From Bacteroidota bacterium (GTDB lineage: Bacteria > Bacteroidota > Bacteroidia > Chitinophagales > BACL12): 64,000 nucleotides of DNA. Made by a program: the position numbers and the translations under genes. Of this stretch, positions 18,182 to 27,145 are shown in pieces; the stretch's first letter is position 1, and each line of letters opens with the position of its first letter. The stretch lies in contig JADKAC010000002.1 in NCBI GenBank assembly GCA_016715425.1, positions 178,501-242,500 on the forward strand. Reading direction: 5' to 3'. The notes under the pieces were generated by a model that had not been told where the DNA came from, searched no databases, and saw only the letters and a program-made list of their open reading frames with translations.

Positions 18182-20755
18182 TTATTGAATATTATAAGCC
18201 ACCACAAAATTTCCATTGGAAGAAACAAACAGGTTACCTTTTTCAATTACAATAAAATCACCTGATGCTTCAACAGGAAAACTATTTGTTAATGTGCCAT
18301 CGGATTGTATTAAGAAGAATTTTTGTAACTGCGGATTTATAATTCCGATGTATGCATTTTTACTATTGGAGTAGGTATAAATTTTATATTCATCAGTGTT
18401 ATCAATAGGAAAACTCCATAATGGTTTTTTATCAATTGATTCTGCAACTAATGCTGTTGAAGTTAAATAAATCAAATCTGTTTTATTATCCCTATTTATA
18501 TCCAATAAAGTAGCATCCTTTGTTTCATTACTGATACTATTTGATGTAATTTTTCCATCTAATGTTATTTGCAAAAGTTTGTATTGTTTATCTATTGCTA
18601 TAAGTTGATTTGTATTTTTTGTATCATCCGGAATTAATGCAGTGATTAATGCAAAATCGTTTTTCACACTTTTAATTCTGTTCTCACCCTTTCTATTTTT
18701 CAAATTAATTATTCCTTCCGCATTTGAATACAAAATATAATCTTTTTGATTGCTAAATACATACGAAAATTCATTAGTAATTACTCCTGATTTTTTTAAA
18801 GGACTCCATCCCGGCAATGGTTTTCCATCCTTATAATAGCCGTAAATATTTCCATTTTGGCATCCAATAAACATACGGTAATCACCTTTGCCATCGTAAT
18901 CAATTAGAGATAATGGCGAAGTAACTTCTGTGGTTACACTTATCGGAAATCCTTCCACATCTCTTCCTAACATATCCAACATGTGTATGCCATCAGCCGC
19001 CGCAAACAGAATTTGTTTTTTACCATTTTTATAAAAATCAATCGTGTATAGTTTATCTGTAAGTGGCGCATTCAATTTGCGTTTCCATTCAATACTTCCA
19101 TCCGGAGAAATAAGATACACTTGCAAAGCCGTGTCTTGTAAAAAGATATTTTCTTTACCAGAAATATGATTGAATACAGTATAAGGTCCATTCAATATCG
19201 GGTTGTCAATTTGTGTTTTCCATGCGATACCACTTTGCTGTTTTGCTTTGGATGCATACAGAATATCGCCACTTACGATATGCATATTTTTTGTTGCAGA
19301 GAAGCGCATCAATAAGCCATTGTATTTTTGAAATGGAAATGCATTCGCCGAATCACTCGCAAAAGTATTTTGTACTAAAGCACTCATTAAGGCAGGATTT
19401 AAATACACACTGTAATTACAATTACTTGCTACCTGCGATTTCAAATTCTCATAATCCTTATCCTGTTTTAATGTTTGTTGATTCACATACGCATCTATCA
19501 CATTCATCAATTGATTTATGGATGTAGAAACTAAAATATATCCTTGAACTACCGATGCATATACAGTTTCAGGCCCTTTACCAAAACCCGAAATAGCGTG
19601 CATAATTTCAGTCTTAGGTATTGTATAAATAACATATTGATTATAATTGCTCGAAGAATTTTCTGATAAAATAGAAAGACTTTTCAACGCAAGGTCTTCA
19701 TCAATCACCTGCATAATAATATAGGATTTATTATTGAGTGATGCATCATACGGTTGCGAAATCGCATAGGTAAAACTTGTACCTAACCAAGTACCCCAAT
19801 CACTTTTTATATTGCTACTTGTATTCTTCCTATTTTCGAAAATTCCCAAAGCAGAATTTCCCTGAAAAGCAAATGCGGTATTTCTAATTAAAAAATTATC
19901 GACATCATCAAAATTAAATTCAGCATTTGTATATCCTGACAAAACAGCATTTATTTTTGATGAACTTGCATAGCCACTTATTCCAATTCCAGATTCTGAA
20001 AATTTTAAATCCAAAGAAATCCACGAAGTAAACCCTGCCAATTGTTGTGATGCTTTATAATAATCTTTTTTCAAAAAACTACCTGCATAAAAACTCAATT
20101 GTTCTAAGTTTATAAATACATTCGGAATTGTATCTTTTATACTTTGATTATAAATATTTTTAAAAGCAATATCTGTATTTAATCCAGTGGATGACTTTAT
20201 TTGTGATATCGCACTTTCCACTAATACTGCTGATGTACTGAATAAAAATATATTCCCCACCATTGCACAACTAACTTTTATTCCCGGAATTTTATAGGAA
20301 TACACCAATTCTTTATTACTGCTGTAAGATTGCACCTCTGCAGTGTTATCATCAAGTGTCCAAGTAAGTTTTTTTAAACGGTAGCCAGAAGTTTTACAAG
20401 CAAAAATATATTCTGCATTTCCTGCATTCACGGTTACTGCAGATGCAACAATTTTTCCTGTTGCCAATGCATTTTTTAAATCAGGATCTGTATCAGAAAA
20501 ATTATTTAATAATTGTGTTCCTACTTCCAGATCATTTAATAATTTAATCGAACGCAAATCATTCCATTGCGGAGCAGAAAAAAAATTGTTTTCAATTGCT
20601 GCCAAATTCTTTGCATCAATTACAATCAAAGCATTTGAAGAAATGGCATCAATGGGTTCGGATTTAATTCCACCCGGCCGCATAAAAAAATACCAACTGG
20701 CAGCTAAAGCAGCCAGCACAATTACAATCCAAAAAATCAAACGTTTGTTATGCAT
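18182..20755 (-). CDS. Membrane-anchored hypothetical protein with DUF3352-like and propeller regions
   Basis: 857 residues from ATG 20755 (MHNKRLIFW); a TTG 18 bases upstream overlaps the promoter box and is rejected. One N-terminal membrane segment (about residues 7-22) is followed by a periplasmic or surface region that resembles the DUF3352 type of Bacteroidota. The second half (from about residue 515) has several propeller-like blades with DYDGKGDYRMFIG and DINRDNKTDLIYLTS, like FG-GAP/VCBS repeats that bind calcium. No enzyme motif is seen. It is divergent from the DUF423 gene and ends 33 bases before the purC start. Function unknown. Confidence 0.65.
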   Translation of the reverse strand: MHNKRLIFWIVIVLAALAASWYFFMRPGGIKSEPIDAISSNALIVIDAKNLAAIENNFFSAPQWNDLRSIKLLNDLEVGTQLLNNFSDTDPDLKNALATGKIVASAVTVNAGNAEYIFACKTSGYRLKKLTWTLDDNTAEVQSYSSNKELVYSYKIPGIKVSCAMVGNIFLFSTSAVLVESAISQIKSSTGLNTDIAFKNIYNQSIKDTIPNVFINLEQLSFYAGSFLKKDYYKASQQLAGFTSWISLDLKFSESGIGISGYASSSKINAVLSGYTNAEFNFDDVDNFLIRNTAFAFQGNSALGIFENRKNTSSNIKSDWGTWLGTSFTYAISQPYDASLNNKSYIIMQVIDEDLALKSLSILSENSSSNYNQYVIYTIPKTEIMHAISGFGKGPETVYASVVQGYILVSTSINQLMNVIDAYVNQQTLKQDKDYENLKSQVASNCNYSVYLNPALMSALVQNTFASDSANAFPFQKYNGLLMRFSATKNMHIVSGDILYASKAKQQSGIAWKTQIDNPILNGPYTVFNHISGKENIFLQDTALQVYLISPDGSIEWKRKLNAPLTDKLYTIDFYKNGKKQILFAAADGIHMLDMLGRDVEGFPISVTTEVTSPLSLIDYDGKGDYRMFIGCQNGNIYGYYKDGKPLPGWSPLKKSGVITNEFSYVFSNQKDYILYSNAEGIINLKNRKGENRIKSVKNDFALITALIPDDTKNTNQLIAIDKQYKLLQITLDGKITSNSISNETKDATLLDINRDNKTDLIYLTSTALVAESIDKKPLWSFPIDNTDEYKIYTYSNSKNAYIGIINPQLQKFFLIQSDGTLTNSFPVEASGDFIVIEKGNLFVSSNGNFVVAYNIQ

Positions 20756-20770
20756 GTTAGAATATCTTTG

Positions 20771-20778
20771 CAAAGGTA
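20771..20778 (-). promoter_or_regulatory. -7 box of the 857-residue protein gene
   Basis: TACCTTTG on the minus strand matches TAnnTTTG and ends 15 bases before the ATG at 20755, which implies a leader of only a few bases. A TTG on the same strand at 20806-20804 is somewhat too far upstream. Confidence 0.5.
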
Positions 20779-20829
20779 TCCTTTACGGAGGTGGGTTAAT
20801 TCACAAACTAAAAAGTGCATGTACATAAT

Positions 20830-21228
20830 ATGAAGCAGATAAAATCAATATTAATTGCAGGAGTTGTTCTTGGTGGAACAGGCGTAATTGCAGGCGCCTT
20901 CGGAACACATTCACTTGGAGATCGTATTGCAGCAGAACATCTGAATGTTTTTGAAACAGCAGTGCGATATCAAATGTATCATGCACTTGCATTATGCATA
21001 ACAGGATTACTTGCAGCTAAAAATTTTGCAAAACAATTTAGATATGCTGCATTATGTTTTTTCACTGGCGTTATAATTTTTAGTGGCTCACTGTATGCAC
21101 TTTCTACTTCTGAACTATGGGCAGGAAATTATATGCGTTGGCTGGGAGCGATAACTCCTATCGGTGGAGCATTATTAATTACTGGATGGCTATTTCTTGG
21201 AGTTGCAATTATGAAGTCAAATAAGTAA
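20830..21228 (+). CDS. DUF423 family inner-membrane protein
   Basis: 132 residues from ATG 20830; an in-frame GTG at 20815 adds five residues without support. Four predicted membrane helices (about 5-25, 45-62, 70-90, 100-125). The DUF423 signatures GAFGTHSL and FETAVRYQMYHALAL are intact. The family (YgdD-like) has no settled function. It is divergent from the 857-residue protein gene, with about 75 bases between the starts. Confidence 0.85.
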   Translation: MKQIKSILIAGVVLGGTGVIAGAFGTHSLGDRIAAEHLNVFETAVRYQMYHALALCITGLLAAKNFAKQFRYAALCFFTGVIIFSGSLYALSTSELWAGNYMRWLGAITPIGGALLITGWLFLGVAIMKSNK

Positions 21229-21503
21229 AATATACTTTGAATGATTTTGACCCTCTCCTTACTCTCCCCTGCCTGCGGTAGGTAAACTTAAAAAGGAGAG
21301 TGATAAATCTTCTTTCTTTTGAAGTTAGTGCTACATTGATATTTATTTGATCTTATTTTAAAAAGAAAGAAAGCATTTATTATTACATCTGCATCTGATA
21401 GAACAACTGCAAAAATGTCTTCCCTCTTAATGGAAGATACGAGATGAGTCAAATGAAGTTTAATTTAAATCCCTTACTCTACTTTAAAAGAAAAATCCTT
21501 TGT
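21229..21503. other. Intergenic stretch, no gene seen
   Basis: No plausible reading frame or RNA gene is seen. It holds an 8-bp inverted pair (CTCTCCTT 21253-21260 and AAGGAGAG 21293-21300) that encloses CCTGCCTGCGGTAGG, a degraded relative of the CCTGCCTGCC hairpin found near 56.3 and 58.1 kb. Confidence 0.5.
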
Positions 21504-21535
21504 AAAATAAAAATAGCCACAGTTTCCTGTAGCTA
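21504..21535 (-). terminator. Rho-independent terminator of the four-gene T9SS operon
   Basis: On the minus strand a 9-bp stem (one G-U pair) with a GAAA loop is followed by TTTTTATTTT. Plus-strand arms are 21514-21522 and 21527-21535. It lies 22 bases after the stop of the OmpA-family gene. Confidence 0.8.
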
Positions 21536-21557
21536 CTTTCTTAAATTTTAATTGTAA

Positions 21558-24182
21558 TTATTTACACTTGTATTTCATGTTTTTTGCATCGAAGGAGCAA
21601 CCACCTGCTTCCACTATTTTCAATCCAACAATTAATGATTGAGGTGTAGTAGTGTTGATTTTTGTTTCTACATCTTTCAACATCACTTCACCTAACTGAA
21701 GATTTTTCATTTTAAATACATCTCCCTTCACGGTTGATCCATCACTTAATGTGGTAGGTTTATCATTTATAAAATCTGCATCTGAAACAGTACCTGCAGC
21801 TTTCAGCAATAAAAAGAATTCATCGCTCACCATTGCTACTTTAAGTGTTGGATTAGGATTCAAAATATATTTAGTTTGTTCTACGCCATTCACCATTGCA
21901 TTTCCTTCATACATATTTCCTTTCTTAGAAATTGTATTATCCAAAGCAGCAGCAGCTACTCCCGCAGTTGTAGTTGTTGTTGTTGTAGTCGTAGTAGTTT
22001 TCTTTTCTTCATTTCCCAAATCTCCGGTATCACCACCGCCATCATCAGATCCACCCTCATCATCCAGCTGTTGTAATTGATCCAATTGATTTTGTCTGTT
22101 CTGATCTTCTTGTTGTTGCTTCTCTCTTTCTAATGCTTTCATTGCATCTATCTCAGCTTGATTATAAGTGATGTTTGTATTTGGAATCTCACCGATAATT
22201 GTAAACTCAGTACGTCTGTTAATCGCATGTTCTTCCTCAGAACATTTTGCACCATTCGAACATTTGTTTTTCAACTTAGTTTCACCATAACCTTTAGCAA
22301 CTAATCTTGTTGGTTCAACTCCTTTATTAATTAAATAATCAACAACGGATTGCGCACGGCGTTGTGATAAGTCAAGGTTATAACTATCACTACCACGGCT
22401 ATCTGTATGTGAACCAATCTCTGCAATAATCGCAGGATTTTCTACCATTACAGTTAACAAAGAATCTAATGAAGCAAATGACTCCGGACGCAATTCTGCC
22501 TTATCCAATTCGTAATAAATATTTTTTACTTCAATTTCCTTTTTTATTGGAATTGGTTCAATCATAATGTCTACATATAATGTATCATCATCTATCATCC
22601 CAACAGTAGTTGTTGTAGCTTCACCTTTATAGTAACCATCTTTAATTGCAGTAACACGATATTTTGCATATTCAGTACCACGATAGAATTCAAACATTTT
22701 TGTTGTTTGACTGGAAGCTGAATCTACCTTAGCAGAATTAGCAAGTAAGGTAACCGCAGCACCATCAATAACAGAACTATCTTTTGCAGAAAGTACACGA
22801 CCCATAATTGTAAACAACGGTGGAATGATATATTCAAACTGATAAATATCATCGCAACAAGTTTCGCTCTTCACAGAATAACCGCCTTTACGATTTGAAA
22901 CTAAGAAACCAGTACGAGCTCTTTTTGTATCTAATGAATAATAAAAATCATCTACTGATGAATTGATTGGAAAGCCGAGGTTGGCAACATTTTTAAAGCT
23001 CTTTAATCCACCATCTGCTTTATAAATATCCTGACCTCCCACATTTATTTGTCCGTTAGAACTGAAATAAAATTTATCTTCCTTCACACTATAAAAAGGT
23101 GTGATTTCATCACCTGCTGTATTTATTTTTCTACCACAGTTTTGAGGTACGGTATAGTCTGCTCCGTTATTTCTTATTTCGGAATACCAAATATCCATTC
23201 CGCCAACTGCACCTTCACGATTGGATGAAAAATATAACAGCTCTTTGCCTTTATATAATCCAACTGCTGGATGTGTGGTTGTATATTTTGTACCTGATGC
23301 ATTTATATCAGTAAGCTCTTTTCCTTTTGTCCATTCATTATTACGGAATTCACTCATATAGATTTTACAAACCATTTGTAAAGAATCATTCGGATTACAT
23401 TCTGTGTAATAAAATCTTTTACCATCGGGTGAGTAAGCTCCATTTCCAGTATGAGCGGTGGTTTCATTTATAGCACCCGCTAATTGTTGTGCTTTAGCCC
23501 AACCTTCGCCTTGTGGTTTCGCTTCAAAAATTCTTGATTTTAATTCTACTTTTTTACTGCTCCCTAAATCAATTATTTCTTCACTTACTAAAGATCCATA
23601 AATAAGATTTGTATTTGTAGGATCATATTTAGGTGAGAAATCGGTGTAGTTATTATTTACATTTTTATTCAAGTGTGTAATTTCTACATCCACCGGATCG
23701 GCTTGTAATAATAGAGCAAGGTCACAACCTTTTTGTTCATTTTTTGCAAGACGTTTGTAATACGCAGCTTCCTGACCACGCATTCTTGTTTTATTAAATG
23801 CTTTGAATTCAGCAGAGGCAGCATCATATTTGCCATTCATCTTCAAACTCAATGCATAATAATATTGTGTTTGCGGATAATCTGTGGGAGCTTTATCCCA
23901 CATTTTCTTAAACCATGTTTCAGAGTTTTCGTAATCTCTGGCTTTGTAATAAGTAGTTGCAAGTTGATAGCCTACATAATTATCTGCATTCTTATTATAT
24001 TCCTGCAAATAAATATCTATTGCATTGTAGTAACTGCCCGATTTCAATAATTCATCGGCAAGCATTACTTCACGATTCACTTTTATTTTAGATTTCTTTG
24101 GCTTATCATCTCCACTGGATTGTGCAGAAACTAATTGCATCATCATCACCATTGAAATACAAATCATTAATATCTTTTTCAT
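21558..24182 (-). CDS. OmpA-family, PorE-like T9SS protein with a C-terminal retropepsin-like domain
   Basis: 874 residues. Order: signal peptide (1-20), TPR region (about 38-150), PD40/WD40-like propeller (about 195-440), carboxypeptidase-regulatory-like domain (about 460-540), OmpA peptidoglycan-binding domain (about 548-665, with IGSHTDSRGSDSYNLDLSQR holding the Asp and Arg that bind diaminopimelate). This order is that of PorE, which tethers the T9SS to peptidoglycan. Unusually a Gln/Asp/Gly-rich linker with 11 threonines (about 675-740) leads to an extra 115-residue domain laid out like a single-chain retropepsin: NGVEQTKYILN, then LSDGSTVKGDVF, LQLGEVMLKDVE and LIVGLKI. The catalytic D-T/S-G is replaced by LNPNPT. 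Last gene of a T9SS operon, followed by a terminator. Confidence 0.85.
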   Translation of the reverse strand: MKKILMICISMVMMMQLVSAQSSGDDKPKKSKIKVNREVMLADELLKSGSYYNAIDIYLQEYNKNADNYVGYQLATTYYKARDYENSETWFKKMWDKAPTDYPQTQYYYALSLKMNGKYDAASAEFKAFNKTRMRGQEAAYYKRLAKNEQKGCDLALLLQADPVDVEITHLNKNVNNNYTDFSPKYDPTNTNLIYGSLVSEEIIDLGSSKKVELKSRIFEAKPQGEGWAKAQQLAGAINETTAHTGNGAYSPDGKRFYYTECNPNDSLQMVCKIYMSEFRNNEWTKGKELTDINASGTKYTTTHPAVGLYKGKELLYFSSNREGAVGGMDIWYSEIRNNGADYTVPQNCGRKINTAGDEITPFYSVKEDKFYFSSNGQINVGGQDIYKADGGLKSFKNVANLGFPINSSVDDFYYSLDTKRARTGFLVSNRKGGYSVKSETCCDDIYQFEYIIPPLFTIMGRVLSAKDSSVIDGAAVTLLANSAKVDSASSQTTKMFEFYRGTEYAKYRVTAIKDGYYKGEATTTTVGMIDDDTLYVDIMIEPIPIKKEIEVKNIYYELDKAELRPESFASLDSLLTVMVENPAIIAEIGSHTDSRGSDSYNLDLSQRRAQSVVDYLINKGVEPTRLVAKGYGETKLKNKCSNGAKCSEEEHAINRRTEFTIIGEIPNTNITYNQAEIDAMKALEREKQQQEDQNRQNQLDQLQQLDDEGGSDDGGGDTGDLGNEEKKTTTTTTTTTTTAGVAAAALDNTISKKGNMYEGNAMVNGVEQTKYILNPNPTLKVAMVSDEFFLLLKAAGTVSDADFINDKPTTLSDGSTVKGDVFKMKNLQLGEVMLKDVETKINTTTPQSLIVGLKIVEAGGCSFDAKNMKYKCK

Positions 24183-24214
24183 AAATTTTATTTCTCTATT
24201 TTCAAATTATCCTA

Positions 24215-25228
24215 TTAATATCTTGGGCAAGGTAAAATATAATTTTCAGGTAACACAGGAAGAATACAACCGGTGTAAACAAGTGATACTTCAAATCCAC
24301 CACTACCATTTGTAGCTACATCTAAACCGGAAGTATTTACATCATAACTAAATCCGAATTTAAAGTTTTTATAATCTATTGCTACCATCGGAATCAGTGC
24401 ATCACCATTTCTCAAATAAGCTCCTGCATAAATAGTGGCAGGGAAATTAGGATTGCGCATAAAGTATCCGATCTCAGCACCAAACAACATTTCTGTTGCA
24501 CCACTTTGACCTTGATACATCACGCCTGGAATCAATGCTAAATTCTTATCTAAGTTCACAGTGAATTTACCATGAAGAATCATTCTGGTTCCTAAACTAT
24601 TTCCCTGATCATCTAAAAAAGTTTCTGTTGGAGAAGTCAGGTGATTTGCTGCAGCGCCAACTTCCATTGCAAACGATTCAGAGAATCTTCCTTTATAAAC
24701 TAAACCAAAATTCAAATCAATATTATTGATGTTATCACCTTGATAAGGTTCGAAGTTTGGAATGGCTGTATTAAAAGAAGTACCATCGAATTGATTACCA
24801 AATTGAAGATTCGCCCAGTCTAATTTCTTCTGAGAAAAACCAACTTGCAATCCGCCGGATAAATATTGGTTAGTCCCCAATTGCATATGGTAAGCAGTGG
24901 AAGCTAAAACCGATAAGTTGGAAAGATTTCCATCACCGGACACATCGTTATAAATATAAATTCCGACCGCTAAGTTATCAGTACCTCTGATGCCTTTTAT
25001 AACAGGGGCATCTGCAAATACGGAAAAGGTTTCGTATTTGGCCGGTATGCTACCCCATTGGTTGCGATAGTTTGCGCCTGCTCGCCAGTCGCATGCATAG
25101 TTTCCGGTAAGTGCCGGATTCAATTGTAACGGTGCAGCATTAAACTGCGAAAAATGGATGTCCTGTGCAGATGCTGCAAGCGACCCCATCACAAAAATTG
25201 CTACTAAAAATTTGTTGAAGTTTGCCAT
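24215..25228 (-). CDS. PorP/SprF family type IX secretion membrane protein
   Basis: 337 residues with a signal peptide (1-21, ending in SLAASAQ). The mature start DIHFSQFNAAPLQLNPALTG is the diagnostic opening of PorP/SprF proteins, and an outer-membrane barrel follows. Family knowledge: SprF-type proteins are encoded next to type B cargo and are needed to deliver or anchor them. Here it stands 11 bases after a type B cargo gene and 32 bases before the OmpA/PorE-like gene, the standard order cargo-PorP-PorE. The C-terminus ends in LPCPRY rather than a hydrophobic strand, as often seen in the family. Confidence 0.92.
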   Translation of the reverse strand: MANFNKFLVAIFVMGSLAASAQDIHFSQFNAAPLQLNPALTGNYACDWRAGANYRNQWGSIPAKYETFSVFADAPVIKGIRGTDNLAVGIYIYNDVSGDGNLSNLSVLASTAYHMQLGTNQYLSGGLQVGFSQKKLDWANLQFGNQFDGTSFNTAIPNFEPYQGDNINNIDLNFGLVYKGRFSESFAMEVGAAANHLTSPTETFLDDQGNSLGTRMILHGKFTVNLDKNLALIPGVMYQGQSGATEMLFGAEIGYFMRNPNFPATIYAGAYLRNGDALIPMVAIDYKNFKFGFSYDVNTSGLDVATNGSGGFEVSLVYTGCILPVLPENYILPCPRY

Positions 25229-25239
25229 GTAATCGATTT

Positions 25240-27096
25240 TTATCTAAGTAAAGTAATTGTTCCTGTTAATTTAAATTGATTGTTCTTTTCGTCAATCCCC
25301 ACAAATATATAAATGTAAGAACCAACTTCCTGTTCTTTGCCTAAATAAGTACCATCCCAGGCATCAGAAAAGTTTGTTCCGGTGAATACTAAAGTACCCC
25401 ACCTATCATAAATTTCAAAAGAAATCATATCCATATCCCGTATTGGAATAGCCTTTACGGTCTCATTCATTCCATCTCCGTTTGGTGAAAATGCATTTGG
25501 AATATTTACGAGTTCTTCAAATAATACTACAACTGTCATTGAATCTGAATCTATACATCCAAATTCATTTATCACAGTTACAGTATATGTAGTTGTTTCT
25601 TCAGGATTCGCTTTTGGATTTGAAATATTAGCATCGCTTAATCCAATAGTAGGTTCCCAAGTATATGTTACTCCGCCGCTGGCATTTAAAGTGGTGGATG
25701 AGCCATAATAAATTATCTGATCTAATCCCGCATTTGCCACAGGTATCGGTGTATAAATTACCACAGTATCTGTTGCCACACAACCAAAAAATACACCTGT
25801 TGCAACTATATAAGTAGTGTCAAATACAGTGGCTATTACTGTATCTCCTTCAAAGTAATCAAAGGCTTCGGCAGGCGACCAGAAAGTAACATTTGCACCT
25901 GTTGCATATAATTCGACAGGGACGCCGGGACACACGGTTGTTTCTTCCGGCCAAGCATCTAATGGGAAATAGTCATTCATATAAATGAGAATAGAATCGC
26001 CGGAGCTAATTGCGCAAGCTAATTCACCAGTTATAGAAATAAATTCAAGGCCTTCGGTTATTCCATCTAAATACACTTCGATAGGAACAATAATTATTGA
26101 ATCCCCAGGATAGAAAATTACTATTTCCGGCATTGTAGAATAATCAACACCATTTGTTGCTGTACCTGTAATTTCAAGATTTACAATTAAAGTATCCAGT
26201 GTTGGAGACGCAAGACTAAATGTAAGTTGCCCATGATTACATCCTTCAATTAATTCAGGATAACCATCAATATCATAATCATATCCAATAGTAACACCGG
26301 TGCTACTTAAACTACCTGCACGAATAAACACCCCGGAATCCAGTGCGCCATCACCCATATCACTTACAGCAAGTTTAAGATGATAGGTTTCACATGGAGT
26401 AACATGCGCTGCGGCAGTTAGCACTGTTGTAAATCCATCATATTGAATATAAAAATCATCAGTAGAGTATGGCGAAGTAAAACCAGTACCATTTTCTACA
26501 TAAAATTCTTCATAGCTGGTAGAGTTCACATTATTTATTGAAACCGGAATAGTTGTCCCGGGAATTAATGCAATATTTTGAGTACCCACAATACCAGGTC
26601 CACTTATAAAGAATCCAAATGCATCATTGAAAGAGGATCCTACATATTCAAGATATTCTTCAGAGCCAAACACATATTCAAATTTTATTGAATCGGAAGT
26701 TACTGTTACATCAAATTCTAAAACACATGCATCATTGGAAGTATATCCCGGAACTAAGTCTTCCAAATCTGAATCTCCGGGACCTGTTCCTGGACCTGTC
26801 ATGCTTCCTGAATTATTTGGCCCTTCCACCATTGAAGCACTACCTGAAGTAAGAAGAATTCCAGCATCCATTCCTAAACTACAATCCACACATTCAAACG
26901 AACCTGCGCCATCACTAACACAAGTGAATTCAACTCCACTGATTGTTACACCAGCACCAACTAATAAGGCAGCAAGCTCTTCAGGTGTTGGCGTATCATC
27001 TATTTCAATTTGAGCTTGAAGAATAGAGCTATGAAAGCAAAGAACAAACCCAATACTAAAAACAAAAATTATTTTCAGTAAAGAAATATGTTTCAT
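25240..27096 (-). CDS. Secreted T9SS type B cargo with choice-of-anchor L domain (626-residue paralogue)
   Basis: 618 residues from ATG 27096 (MKHISLLKIIF), which gives a good signal peptide; an ATG at 27120 adds eight residues. Order: choice-of-anchor L domain (about 35-255, with FEYVFGSEEYLEYVG), a Calx-beta-like segment (about 280-370), one PKD/Ig-like segment with TYTWEP, then the gliding-motility C-terminal domain NIPNAFSPNGDGMNE to FKLTGTITLLR. That domain directs T9SS export and, through PorP/SprF, surface retention. It is a paralogue of the next upstream gene, 50 bases away, with several extended blocks nearly identical. Confidence 0.88.
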   Translation of the reverse strand: MKHISLLKIIFVFSIGFVLCFHSSILQAQIEIDDTPTPEELAALLVGAGVTISGVEFTCVSDGAGSFECVDCSLGMDAGILLTSGSASMVEGPNNSGSMTGPGTGPGDSDLEDLVPGYTSNDACVLEFDVTVTSDSIKFEYVFGSEEYLEYVGSSFNDAFGFFISGPGIVGTQNIALIPGTTIPVSINNVNSTSYEEFYVENGTGFTSPYSTDDFYIQYDGFTTVLTAAAHVTPCETYHLKLAVSDMGDGALDSGVFIRAGSLSSTGVTIGYDYDIDGYPELIEGCNHGQLTFSLASPTLDTLIVNLEITGTATNGVDYSTMPEIVIFYPGDSIIIVPIEVYLDGITEGLEFISITGELACAISSGDSILIYMNDYFPLDAWPEETTVCPGVPVELYATGANVTFWSPAEAFDYFEGDTVIATVFDTTYIVATGVFFGCVATDTVVIYTPIPVANAGLDQIIYYGSSTTLNASGGVTYTWEPTIGLSDANISNPKANPEETTTYTVTVINEFGCIDSDSMTVVVLFEELVNIPNAFSPNGDGMNETVKAIPIRDMDMISFEIYDRWGTLVFTGTNFSDAWDGTYLGKEQEVGSYIYIFVGIDEKNNQFKLTGTITLLR

Positions 27097-27145
27097 CTGT
27101 AATTGCAAAATTGCTTTCATAATATCCGTTTTAAATACAGTTATC

